Positions 1 through 9,354 of a stretch of DNA of 64,000 nt are shown here, one piece after another. The first letter of the stretch is position 1. Each line of letters starts with the position of its first letter. A model generated the notes under the pieces. It saw nothing but the letters and a program-made list of their open reading frames with translations, had not been told where the DNA came from and made no database searches. Source of the stretch: Acrasis kona (lineage: Eukaryota > Heterolobosea > Eutetramitea > Acrasida > Acrasidae); assembly GCA_026419775.2 (NCBI GenBank), contig JAOPGA020000657.1, positions 62,001 through 126,000 of the forward strand, in the 5' to 3' direction. Both the position numbers and the translations under genes were made by a program.

Positions 1-685
1 CAAGGTAGTTGTTACCCCAAGTGAAGAGCTCGCCGAGATGGTTTATAGCAGCCATGTGAGATGAACCGCAAGAAACGGAAACAATGTTCTCCTCTTCGAT
101 TGCTGTTACTTGCTTTGGTACGAATAAATCATCTTCGGACCCATGACCAAGTGCACCATTAAGACCTCTGCCCCATGTGAACACTCTTCCGTCCTTGTCA
201 ACAGCGGCAGCACTCTCATCGCCACATGCAATGTGAACAATTCCACTCAACGTCTCAATCAAGTAGGGTTCTGGAATCTTGTACTCTTCGTGGCATTTAA
301 CCTTACTTTCTTCGTGACCTAGCTGTCCAAAAGCTCCTGTTCCCCAAGAATAAACATTCCCTGACTCGTCAAGTACAAGAACGAATTGATTTCCACACGT
401 GACCTGAACTATGTTCGTTGAGGATAATTGTGACCACAATCTAACGGCAAATTCATCCAAATTCTCATCTTCGTATGAACTTGGTATGAACCAAGAGTGG
501 CTACCTAATGTAAAAACGCGACCATCTTCCGCTAATGCTACAGAGAAGTGTGAACCACTAGACACACTTTTAATAGGAACATCAAAGAGAGCTGCCACTG
601 GTTGAGGCTTTTCTATGACACTTTCACTGTCACGAGAGCATCTTCCCCAGTGATAAAGCCTGCCAGACTGTGTCGTAACAGGCAT
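1..685 (-). CDS. RCC1-repeat protein, 3' end outside window
   Basis: Minus-strand frame starting at the ATG at 685-683 and open without a stop to the left edge (about 228 codons). It shows repeated RCC1/BLIP-II propeller blades: LYHWGR, then GRVFTLGS, GNVYSWGTGAFGQLGHE, GRVFTWGRGLNGALGHG and ELFTWGNN, each followed by a conserved cysteine-glycine (VTCGNQF, IACGDES, VSCGSSH). In the family such propellers act as Ran exchange factors or protein-interaction scaffolds; which applies cannot be told from this half. No signal peptide or membrane segment is visible. The first blade begins almost at the N-terminus, so this is a bare propeller, at least in the part seen. Confidence 0.9.
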   Translation of the reverse strand, partial: MPVTTQSGRLYHWGRCSRDSESVIEKPQPVAALFDVPIKSVSSGSHFSVALAEDGRVFTLGSHSWFIPSSYEDENLDEFAVRLWSQLSSTNIVQVTCGNQFVLVLDESGNVYSWGTGAFGQLGHEESKVKCHEEYKIPEPYLIETLSGIVHIACGDESAAAVDKDGRVFTWGRGLNGALGHGSEDDLFVPKQVTAIEEENIVSVSCGSSHMAAINHLGELFTWGNNYL

Positions 686-894
686 AATGTTTTAGTTTGA
701 TTGGTGACAGGTTGGCTGTGTCACTAACTCTTATTTTTAACTAGATTAATGCGATACTGCGGATTATTTAAGAACCCATAGGTTTTCTTCCTCTCACAAT
801 GAGGTGTTCAAAAGAAAGGTACACATAAGCGTTAGGAACGCAGGCATCTCAATGAGGAGACTAATTATATATTATATTATAACTAGAGAGAATA

Positions 895-1681
895 AGGGGC
901 AACCAGAATCGAAGTAATTTTAAATGATCATTCTGTTGGTCCAATATTATCTTGATGTTCCAGGATCATAATGTTCATAAATAAACAAACTAATTGTGAT
1001 CGATTAAATTAGTTTTGGTTGTCCGAAATAATTTTGTACGAACGAAATCAAAACAATCGAACAAGCAGAGCCCCGGACCAACATGATTACTAGTGCACAA
1101 ACAAGAAAACTTCAGATCTAAGATACCACATACATTAGACTTGATAATTAACACATAGGGTGTTGAATCAATAAATTACTTAAGTAACAGTGTTGGTTTA
1201 TCAAAATAGAAAAACTTTAGCAGAGATTTGAAACGTAAAAACAATTATTTTTAAATGTACATGGTATACAAGTTGCTGAAAACAGTATGTAAGGACTATT
1301 TTTAAACATGACCAACAGTTTGGGTGCTCCCAAAGAGGTGTGATTTAACAAAAGGACTATACTATTAATGTTTAATAAGACGAGCTTTAAAAACCTATTA
1401 ACTTAATGCACTAGGTTAGAACTTGTTGGTTCGGAAGCTATATGACTTGTGCACTAATAATCTTGTTGGTCCGGGGCTCTGCTTGTTCGATTGTTTTGAT
1501 TTCGTTCGTACAAAATTATTTCGGACAACCAGGATTATGTTGAAAGACCATGATTAATACAACTAACCAGCAGCAACATATTCAAGCACAATTATTAAGG
1601 TTAAACAGAAATAGTTTAAATTGGTGGGCTTATGCAGGATTATTTTGTTCGTCCAGGATTATTTTAATTCTGGTCACCCCT
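895..1681. mobile_element. Non-autonomous inverted-repeat (MITE-like) element
   Basis: A gene-free 0.79 kb segment bounded by imperfect terminal inverted repeats: 895-915 against the reverse complement of 1661-1681, 16 of 21 matches with every mismatch a transition. Inside lies a second, near-perfect inverted repeat (separate entry). The termini are close to TA dinucleotides (TA at 893-894 and 1684-1685), as for mariner-type insertion, but a clean target duplication is not certain. No ORF of transposase size exists, so mobilisation would need an enzyme in trans. The motif ATAATCCTGG and its complement recur near both ends. The family is not recognised. Confidence 0.6.
1017..1530. repeat. 84-bp inverted repeat arms, 346-bp spacer
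   Basis: Positions 1017-1100 are the reverse complement of 1447-1530 with only two mismatches (near the inner end). The outer ends read GGTTGTCCGAAATAATTTTG and the inner ends reach TAGTGCACAA. The 346-bp spacer is AT-rich and has no ORF. The near identity of the arms implies recent insertion or gene conversion. A transcript through it would fold into a long hairpin. Confidence 0.9.
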
Positions 1682-1948
1682 CATAGTCAAATACGATCAT
1701 CATGAATGGCAGTTAATTTTTTAATAATAATATTCATGTTGAACATCACATAATTTGCTTATTATAGTTGGTTGATCTTCACTAACTGCTTGTAGCTGGC
1801 TAGAATTTGATGGAGCTCTATTAAGGTATATAGAGACTGATAATGTTTTTTTAATAGATTGGTTAGTTCGAAACATGGTTATCCGAATTTTTCATATTTT
1901 TCAGTTTGTTCAAGTTTTTAGCTTCTTTTAATCGTTGTAATAATCAAC

Positions 1949-4729
1949 ATGGTTCTTGCAGAGACCCAGAATTTCGATTACGAACCTGAAGATGAAGATA
2001 CAGAAGACGAATATGATGTTGAATCAAACCACTCCAAGATCATCGCGACGCTTACAGCCTCACTTCCCTCTGGATCTACATCAACATTCAACTTACATGT
2101 TGGACGAAACTTAATTGGTAGAGAGAAAACCACTGCAGATGGACAAGATATTGATGTTAGTATATCACAACCCACTATATCCAGGCTTCATGCCGAAGTT
2201 GAAATTAGCTCAGATGGAACTTCATTCATACAAGACTTGAATTCAAGCAACAAAACACGATTAATAATACCAATACTTCATTTCAAAACAAATGTACCGC
2301 TATTCCGTAGAAAGAAAAAGAATACAGAGACCATTTTGAAACCAAATAGGTTTTATCAAGTTAAACATACAGACAAGATTATTTTTGGAAATGTTTCTTG
2401 TGATTTCAAGCTGAGGGAATTTGATGTTGAATCCGACATTGAAGCAGAAACACAACGATATGGTGTAGCAAACGACGACGACCACACACAACAATATGGA
2501 GGGATGGATGGAGATCCGGAAACACAAAGGTATGGTGGAGATGATTTGGATGTAGAAACCCAGCAGTATGGTTCCAAAGATAACTTTGATGCAGAAACTC
2601 AAATGTACGATGGCCATCCACGACGTATACTTGTACAAGACACACCAGCGCCCAAAAAGAAACGTGCAGTTTCTTTCGGAGATGAAGTAAGCTTCATTTT
2701 TTCTTTTACTTAAACATTTTAGATTGGTGCGACTTTGGATTATGGTTACGAAGAAACACAAAACTACGATCTTGAGGATTGTGTCCAGTCCACACCACAA
2801 CGTGAATTAAAACAATCAACAACGTCTGATGATGATGAGGTGGAACCTACTTTGGACTTTGACATTTCGAGCATACATGCTGATCATGTCAACGAAAGTG
2901 CCTTTATTGACGATGAAGAAGAGATCAAGAAGCTTGATCTTGTGGGTAATGACGACGAAACGGATGATGAAAACATTCCTCCTCCGACCGACATTACAAA
3001 CCAACAAGAAGATGAAAAACATTCACCTGCTCCTTCGACTACCAACATCAACATTTCACATCCACTCAATCAAGTGTCAACGTCGCACATTCACGAAGAG
3101 GACCAAGACGAACCCCAATCTCCATCCATCCTAGAAACATCAACTACGTCAGAAAAAGAATCAACCGTACATGATCAAATGGAAACTTCACGAACAGAAC
3201 TGTCACCACCTACCTTGGACACATCAGCAATACAAGAGGAAAATAAATCAACGAACGAATCATCCATTTCACACAAGGACGATTCAACCACTCACAATCA
3301 GTCACCTCAAAAAAATAACAATTCGGACGCCAAGATTTCAAATGACGATCAAGACAATGTTGATGACCAAAACATGAACGAATCAATCATACACGAAAAT
3401 ACATCAAATAACATTTCAACAAATTCCAACGCAATGGAACCACCAATCACATCTCCAAACGTCAACTCACCAACAATGGCAACGAATCAACAACAACACG
3501 TAACATCACCACAAATCACATCAAAATCTCCACAAGAAGAAGAAATCAATCCACAAAAAACAAACACATCTTCCAGCAGTAACATTAGCGATAGTTTAGA
3601 AATACAAGCAGATGATGAAATCGACGCCAATCCAATCGTCAATTACAACACGCCATCAGATTCCGAAATCATCGAAGAAACGCAAGTGATACAATCAACG
3701 CCTGCTCCACAACAACCACCAACTCGAATCGATACCACCACATCCTCCAAACAAAACACCATGGAACCACAAAAGAAGAAACGAAAATTGTCGAAAAAGT
3801 CATCGACGCCACCTCCATCGTCTCCTATTCAAGACGTTTCGTCATCCACGCAACCCATCGAAGAGGAACGAGACGATACGTCTCCTCGTCGAACGAAAAG
3901 AAGCATCAAGAAAACACCAAAGGCATTGGCTTCCACTAGTACTTCTCCCGTAAAAAACAGCTCAAAGAGCAGCAGCAGCAGCAGCGGTGGTTCTTCGGTG
4001 GTGGGTGGTAAAAGAAGGAGATCTAGTCAAAAAATCAAAGACGAAGAGACCGAGAGCGACGAGGACCAAGAGCATGTTAGTAATGGACATCCTTATGTTT
4101 TATTCACGGGCACTGCGGTCACCAGTGCTCAAAAAAGCATTATTAATAAATTAGGCGGGCGTTTGGTGAGCACGGATGCCACTCACGACCATATTGTTGA
4201 ATTGTTTCGTAAAAATGTTATTACTCATTTGGTTGTTGATAAGATTAGACGTACTTTTAAATTCTTGTGTGCTGTTAGTACTTGTCCTCATATTGTAAAT
4301 GAAAACTGGATAAAGGACTCTGGTAAATTGAAAAAGTGGGCTGATGAGTCGAAATATGTGTTGCATGATCCTGAAGCGGAGAAGAAATTCGTCATGTCGC
4401 TGCCGGTGACCATGAAGAGGAGAAGAGAGATGAAGATGAAGAATCAACATCTTTTTGATGACTTTTCCTTCTTTATGACTCCGAATGTGATGCCTCCGTT
4501 GGAGGAGATGAAAGCTATTATAGAGTGTTCGGGTGGCAAGATTTTAAAGACTTTATCTTCCATCAATCCAAAAGTCATTATTGTGACATGTGAAAAGGAT
4601 AAGAAGTATTGCGTGGATAAGATTTTGCCAAAGTCCAGTCTAGAGTGTTTTTATTCTAATGAGATTGTATTATCTTCTGTAATGCATTATCAAGTTGATG
4701 TTAGCAAGAATAAGATGAAAATAAAATAG
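1949..4729 (+). CDS. MDC1-like FHA and tandem-BRCT DNA-damage mediator
   Basis: Exons 1949-2686 and 2723-4729, joined over a 36-nt GTAAGC..TTTTAG intron, give 914 residues. An N-terminal FHA domain (about 45-155) has the GR..IGR, SRLHA and D..SSN.T signatures of phosphothreonine binding. It is preceded by an acidic N-terminus carrying TQNF at residue 6. Six TQxY motifs follow (Thr 168, 180, 192, 204, 217, 258). A long Ser/Thr/Gln-rich disordered region with basic NLS-like stretches leads to two BRCT repeats (about 703-912; LFTG, LGG, THLVV, RTFKFLCA). FHA, TQ-cluster and tandem BRCT in this order is the architecture of metazoan MDC1, which binds gammaH2AX and recruits RNF8 through phospho-TQxF. 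The homology is inferred from domains; Nbs1-type proteins are an alternative but lack C-terminal BRCTs. Confidence 0.8.
2687..2722 (+). other. 36-nt spliceosomal intron of the FHA/BRCT gene
   Basis: GTAAGC donor and TTTTAG acceptor. The intron contains a stop codon in the exon 1 frame (TAA at 2711). Removing it joins GAA (codon 246) to ATT GGT in frame and restores a seventh TQ motif, TQNY, just after the junction. It is representative of the very short introns in this window. Confidence 0.85.
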
Positions 4730-4879
4730 CGAGTTGGTGCACTAGTATTTGGTAGACGATGAGTGTAGTTTTATGTGTTAGAAACTGCATAACAAAGAAG
4801 GAAATGTGATGATGACTTTAACTATTGTTATTTAATAAAACTTGATGTTCTCTCATGTGTTACTCAACTTGCTTACAAT

Positions 4880-5824
4880 ATGCTGAGGTCTGCTTTAGTG
4901 GGGATCAACAATGTGGTGATAAGAAAATACCATGCAGACAATAAATTTAGGATGATAAGATCTCTATTATTCGTTCCAGGAAATAGCGTGAAAATGCTCA
5001 ACAAAATACATCAGATGGATTCTACCAACCTACCAGATGCTTTTGTACCTGATCTAGAAGACAGCGTTCCGTTTGATCAAAAAGAGAATGCAAGAAATGT
5101 AACCAAAGAATTTTTGAAAAGTATAGACGTTGATAAAAAAGAGTACCTCATCATACCGAGAGTAAACATGGTGGAAGAGATACTAAAGTTGGATATCGAG
5201 GCTGTTTACGAGTCTGCTGATGCTATAACAGTCGGAAAGATTCAAACAGTGGAAGATGTTGATAAAATCTGTAACATCATGGACCAATTGGAACAAGGGC
5301 AAAACCGTGTCAAGTTAATTCCGACAATTGAAACGGCACTCGGCATTGTCAACTCATACTCCATTTGTAGCAGACGTCCAGACCGAATCGTTGGTGTTGC
5401 TTTTGGTGCCGACGACTATGCCGCAGATCTTGGATTTACAAGAACTACCGAAGACTTTAACAAACACGAACGAGAACTATATTTCGCAAGATCTACACTA
5501 GCAGTGGCAGCAAGGGCTGCAAATATATTGTCGCTCGATACACCTTTTGTTAACTTTAAGGATTCTAAAACATTAGAAATGGAGTGTGATTCTCTAGTCA
5601 GCATGGGGTTCAAGGGGAAGTTTGCAATTCACCCAAACCAAATATCTTCTTTGAATAAAAAATTTGGAATTAGCAAAGATGAATATGAGTATGCAAAGAG
5701 AGTTGTTGATGCATACAACACATCTCAAAAAGAAGGAAGAGGAAGTACTCAGGTGGACGGTAGAATGGTTGATGCACCGGTACTAAAGAGGTGTTTAGAT
5801 GTGATGAAAATGTACAAACAATAA
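4880..5824 (+). CDS. Mitochondrial CitE/CLYBL-like (citramalyl-CoA lyase family) protein
   Basis: A 314-residue HpcH/HpaI-CitE family TIM barrel. The N-terminal 20 residues are basic and free of acidic residues, as in a mitochondrial transit peptide. Motifs seen: RSLLFVPGNS at the barrel start, DLEDSVP (metal-binding region), PRVN, LIPTIET (metal-binding Glu strand), GADDYAADLG, then the C-terminal KFAIHPNQI typical of the family. Animal CLYBL splits citramalyl-CoA into acetyl-CoA and pyruvate in mitochondria and links itaconate breakdown to B12 metabolism. Malyl-CoA or malate synthase-like activity is the alternative. The gene is intronless and full length for the family. Confidence 0.85.
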   Translation: MLRSALVGINNVVIRKYHADNKFRMIRSLLFVPGNSVKMLNKIHQMDSTNLPDAFVPDLEDSVPFDQKENARNVTKEFLKSIDVDKKEYLIIPRVNMVEEILKLDIEAVYESADAITVGKIQTVEDVDKICNIMDQLEQGQNRVKLIPTIETALGIVNSYSICSRRPDRIVGVAFGADDYAADLGFTRTTEDFNKHERELYFARSTLAVAARAANILSLDTPFVNFKDSKTLEMECDSLVSMGFKGKFAIHPNQISSLNKKFGISKDEYEYAKRVVDAYNTSQKEGRGSTQVDGRMVDAPVLKRCLDVMKMYKQ

Positions 5825-6734
5825 ACATAGATTTTGTTAGTTGACCAGACCATAACTAAGAATTAAAGTTGAGTGAATGCAACATGATGTTATAAATACA
5901 CCATCAATGACATCTGATGAACAACCTTTAAGGTGAACAATCTCTGACTCCTGATTAATACAAACATACGCTTTGCTGAGCTAAACCTTTTAATAATATC
6001 AAAACGTGAATTTTATTGTGTAAACATGTTCGAGGAAGTGGGTGCTTCTGTTGCAAATGTTATGACTTGTTAGTTAAATACATTTTTTATGAAAGCTTTA
6101 TTAACGAGTAGAAATTACAATAATTCTACCGAGCGACCAACAATGAGGTACAGTAATCATCCATAAGATAATAGCTCCAGTTCGTAATGATGTGTTGAGT
6201 AATACCGGCTTGGTTCTATTTAGTTATAATAGAACTGAGTAAAATGCCGAAGTCAATCATACTCCCCACGTATAATAGTTGCTTTACCCATAAAACCTAA
6301 CAGTGTGTAACATTATGGATGAACAGATTGATGAAATCTATTTTTCAAGACCGCGAGCGACATCATCTGCCCTTTTACGCGAAATCAACGGTTTTCTCCT
6401 TTTATAATGCCGTTATTTTCATGACTACATCATAAATGTTGATCTTGGTAGTGGAATCAAATTGATTTGTTAAAATTTTAATTCCCTAATTGTGGTTTAC
6501 CGCCTTCTTTGTTAATATTTAATACTAGTAATGTCAGCCGCCAAACGCTTGCCGGTCATTGTGATGGTTGTGTCAATCATTCACAATCTCTACCTTGACT
6601 TTTCGTTAGTGGTCACGTCAAACGTCTCGATAACAATCTAGGTGGCAATATTCATAATCAAGTCCTTGCGTCCTTGGGATGTTACATCGTAATCATAGCA
6701 TCTTTTATGGAAACAGTTGCGGGTTGGCTTTACA
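5825..6734. other. Intergenic region with a short upstream ORF
   Basis: About 0.9 kb without a convincing gene. The only notable item is a 36-codon ATG-initiated frame at 6531-6641 with a hydrophobic middle, ending 93 nt before the next gene. It could be an upstream ORF in that gene's leader or chance. No repeats or RNA genes were recognised. Confidence 0.5.
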
Positions 6735-7907
6735 ATGAAATCGAAGCCACTTGCCACACTACTATTGTGCACATTTTTTATTTACTCCCTGTGCGACTTG
6801 ACCAACAATGTTCGTGAACTATTTGCTGATAGAAATATAGTCGAAGGGAGACTAGTCACTGGAGGAAAAAGAGCATACTACGTTAACCCAACAACAAATC
6901 TAATTACGGCGTTCTATTTCAACTCAAATTATCCTGCTGATACGAAATCAATACCAGGATATTCGGACACATCTGCATTCAAATTACAGTCTTTCTTTAC
7001 TGAATCTGAAAACATTATTCGTGTGTTCGCAACCGCATCAACAGGGGTAGATATGATATCGTACGATTTTGACAAATCAATTATAATATCAACTAAGAGA
7101 ATGAACTTTAAAAGGGTTGTGTGCTCGGTTCGCGACCCTTCCACAAAACTCATGTGGGTGAATGATGGCAATCAATTATTTATTATTGACGAGGCAATGT
7201 CGTACGCCCAAAAAAAGAACCCGATCAAATTGATTTCAACATTCCCTTCATCGTCGACTCTCTGTCAACTCGACAGTACTCACAAAAGAGTCTTCTTCAT
7301 TAGCGACTCAGGAGTTAACATTTTTGATAGCAAGAAGCTAATCCTGATACAAAAGATTGCAGTTTTAAATTTATCAAAAAAGATTGTCAACATTTTGGTT
7401 GACTCCATACAAAATAAAATTTATGTGTCTTCTGATGACGGAAGGGTCATTCGTATAGGTGGCAGAACTTATGCTCTTTCTACAACTAAACTTCAAATAA
7501 AACCAACATCCGCTTTTCTAGACCCCTCAAAGGGTATAGCCTATTTTTTGTCCGCCTCTAACATTGTGTCAAGTGTTAATTATGATACAAGTTCATCCTT
7601 AAAGCTATTATCTAGTGATAAAAAAATACTAGGGCTTGGAATATATGATACCAATACACAGGTAGCCTACGTGCTGCAGGAAGGAAAAGGTGTGTTTGCC
7701 ATGTCCGAACATGCGTTCTCTTACTTTTATCTGACCACCGGTAATGTTGTTGGGATCGTAACATTAATGTGTCTTGCTGTGATCTCTTTAATTTGTGTAC
7801 TTTACATTGGATGTTGCTGTGAATTACAAAATAAGCAAAAATATTCAAGCGTCCCAAATAATGAATATGAATTGGCACATAAAAGCGACGAAGATGATGG
7901 CTATTAA
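6735..7907 (+). CDS. Type I membrane protein with propeller-like ectodomain
   Basis: A 390-residue protein. I start it at the ATG at 6735, because the frame upstream is open only from non-ATG codons. A signal peptide (MKSKPLATLLLCTFFIYSLC) is followed by about 310 residues of repeating beta-strand units containing aspartate/serine turns (for example VFFISDSGVNIFDSKK, KIYVSSDDGRVIRIGG, GIAYFLSASN), suggestive of an NHL/YVTN-like beta-propeller. One transmembrane helix (VVGIVTLMCLAVISLICVLY) and a short acidic cytoplasmic tail with YELAHKSDEDD, a possible sorting motif, complete it. I do not recognise a named family. Its 3' end faces the F-box gene 26 bp away. Confidence 0.75.
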   Translation: MKSKPLATLLLCTFFIYSLCDLTNNVRELFADRNIVEGRLVTGGKRAYYVNPTTNLITAFYFNSNYPADTKSIPGYSDTSAFKLQSFFTESENIIRVFATASTGVDMISYDFDKSIIISTKRMNFKRVVCSVRDPSTKLMWVNDGNQLFIIDEAMSYAQKKNPIKLISTFPSSSTLCQLDSTHKRVFFISDSGVNIFDSKKLILIQKIAVLNLSKKIVNILVDSIQNKIYVSSDDGRVIRIGGRTYALSTTKLQIKPTSAFLDPSKGIAYFLSASNIVSSVNYDTSSSLKLLSSDKKILGLGIYDTNTQVAYVLQEGKGVFAMSEHAFSYFYLTTGNVVGIVTLMCLAVISLICVLYIGCCCELQNKQKYSSVPNNEYELAHKSDEDDGY

Positions 7908-7933
7908 GATGTAATTGTAATAAAAACAAAGTT

Positions 7934-9013
7934 TTAATTGTAAAGTAGTGTTTTTATTGTTTGTATGTGTTGGTTTGATGGAAGGATGCGGATTGTTTTC
8001 GGAAGTCTCAAGACATTTTTATTAATCAGCGGACAATCACTCAAAACAAGATCCTTCAGATCATGTAGACATTGAAGACCAGCATTTGTAACGCCAGGTA
8101 CACAAACCAACACAAGCCTTTGCAGCGTTCCTAAATACAAGAACGCTTTATCAGTAATATTGCTGCAAAAAGTAATGTCTAACGAACGTATTCCTTGAAT
8201 GTGAGAAAATGCGTCATCAGCTATACTTGTGAACGACATGTTCAGAGTGTGAATGCCCTTCAAGTGTACAAAAGCAAGACTCGTAATATTATTGCAACCA
8301 AATATTTCTAATGTGTGAATGCCGCGCAAGTGCACGAAAGCTTGGTCTGAAATGAGTGTGCAGTGATTCATGACCAACTTGTGAATTCCCTTAAGATGTA
8401 CAAACGCCTTGTCTGTTATATTGATGCACCGTGACATGTCTAAAACCTGTATGCCCTTCAGATGGGAAAGTGCATTATCCGACACATACATGCAATCTGA
8501 CATGTTTAACGTGTGTATGCCCGATAAGTGCACAAATGCTGCATCCGTTAGACCTACGCACCCCTTTATAGTAAGCGTGTGTATTCCCCTTAGGTTTGCA
8601 ATTGCATTGTCAGTTATCTGTTTACAATCCGTAATGTCCAGGGTATGTAACCCTCTAAAGTGATAAAAAGCCTCGTCTGTAATTATGTGTTGTGGCCAAT
8701 CGAGGAAAGGATTGAAAAAGTCGTGATAATCCATTCTAACATGGAATAAATTATTTGCTGCTCTTATCCTGAGCTTAGCGATGTTGGAAAAAATGCCTTC
8801 GTATAAATCTGTATTCCGAATAGCCTCTCTCAACGTGTATAGTTTGTTCGACACCACATATTTTCTGTTCTTAAGCACGCTAATGCTTTTGCAGGTGTAT
8901 GAAAGCGAAATCCACTCCCTTGTGTTCAGGAAAGATATGATGTAGATGATAATGTCCTCACCAACATCTAAAATCGACATTGTTCTGGGCAGAGTCCATT
9001 GGCTTCTTCTCAT
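7934..9013 (-). CDS. F-box and leucine-rich-repeat protein
   Basis: 359 residues. An F-box-like segment lies near the N-terminus (about 15-55; EDIIIYIISFLNTREWISLSYTCKS), followed by at least nine regular LRRs of roughly 24 residues. Each carries the core ITDxAFxHLxGIHTLxMxxC, unusually uniform both in protein and in DNA. In the family such proteins are substrate receptors of SCF ubiquitin ligases, the LRR arc binding the target. The extreme regularity indicates recent tandem expansion. From memory, a similar GIHTLxM core occurs in LRR proteins of some giant viruses of protists; this is not verified here. Confidence 0.85.
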   Translation of the reverse strand: MRRSQWTLPRTMSILDVGEDIIIYIISFLNTREWISLSYTCKSISVLKNRKYVVSNKLYTLREAIRNTDLYEGIFSNIAKLRIRAANNLFHVRMDYHDFFNPFLDWPQHIITDEAFYHFRGLHTLDITDCKQITDNAIANLRGIHTLTIKGCVGLTDAAFVHLSGIHTLNMSDCMYVSDNALSHLKGIQVLDMSRCINITDKAFVHLKGIHKLVMNHCTLISDQAFVHLRGIHTLEIFGCNNITSLAFVHLKGIHTLNMSFTSIADDAFSHIQGIRSLDITFCSNITDKAFLYLGTLQRLVLVCVPGVTNAGLQCLHDLKDLVLSDCPLINKNVLRLPKTIRILPSNQHIQTIKTLLYN

Positions 9014-9354
9014 TCAAAATAGATTTGTTCCGAAAGTCCGGACCAAATGAAGTATGTGGCCCAAAAAAACAAGAACATGTAAATGTTGTAGTTTCATCTT
9101 TTTCATCTTTGCTACACAAAGGATAATACTAAAAACAACAAATAAATATGCATTGAATTGAATCTTTATGATAATTTAATGTCACCTTGATTACAATAAA
9201 AGACTGGAGTTGGAGCCAGATAGGATGACGAAGTCATTGTCATTCGATTTTGTACAACGTCTTTAAGCGAAAGTAGAACGATGTGCTAAAGAGAGAATTA
9301 AATCTACACCACCAAAGAAAAATAGAAATGCCCAAAAGGAAGTATTTTTATTGT
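9014..9354. other. Intergenic region, nothing recognised
   Basis: 341 bp of AT-rich sequence between two minus-strand genes (the 3' end of eRF1 and the start of the F-box gene). There is no ORF above 20 codons with an ATG and no repeat. It presumably carries the F-box gene promoter and the eRF1 3' UTR. Confidence 0.5.

Noticed and set aside
3970-3990. AGC trinucleotide run in the FHA/BRCT gene as a microsatellite of interest
   Set aside because: Short coding serine run in a disordered region; ordinary for such proteins.
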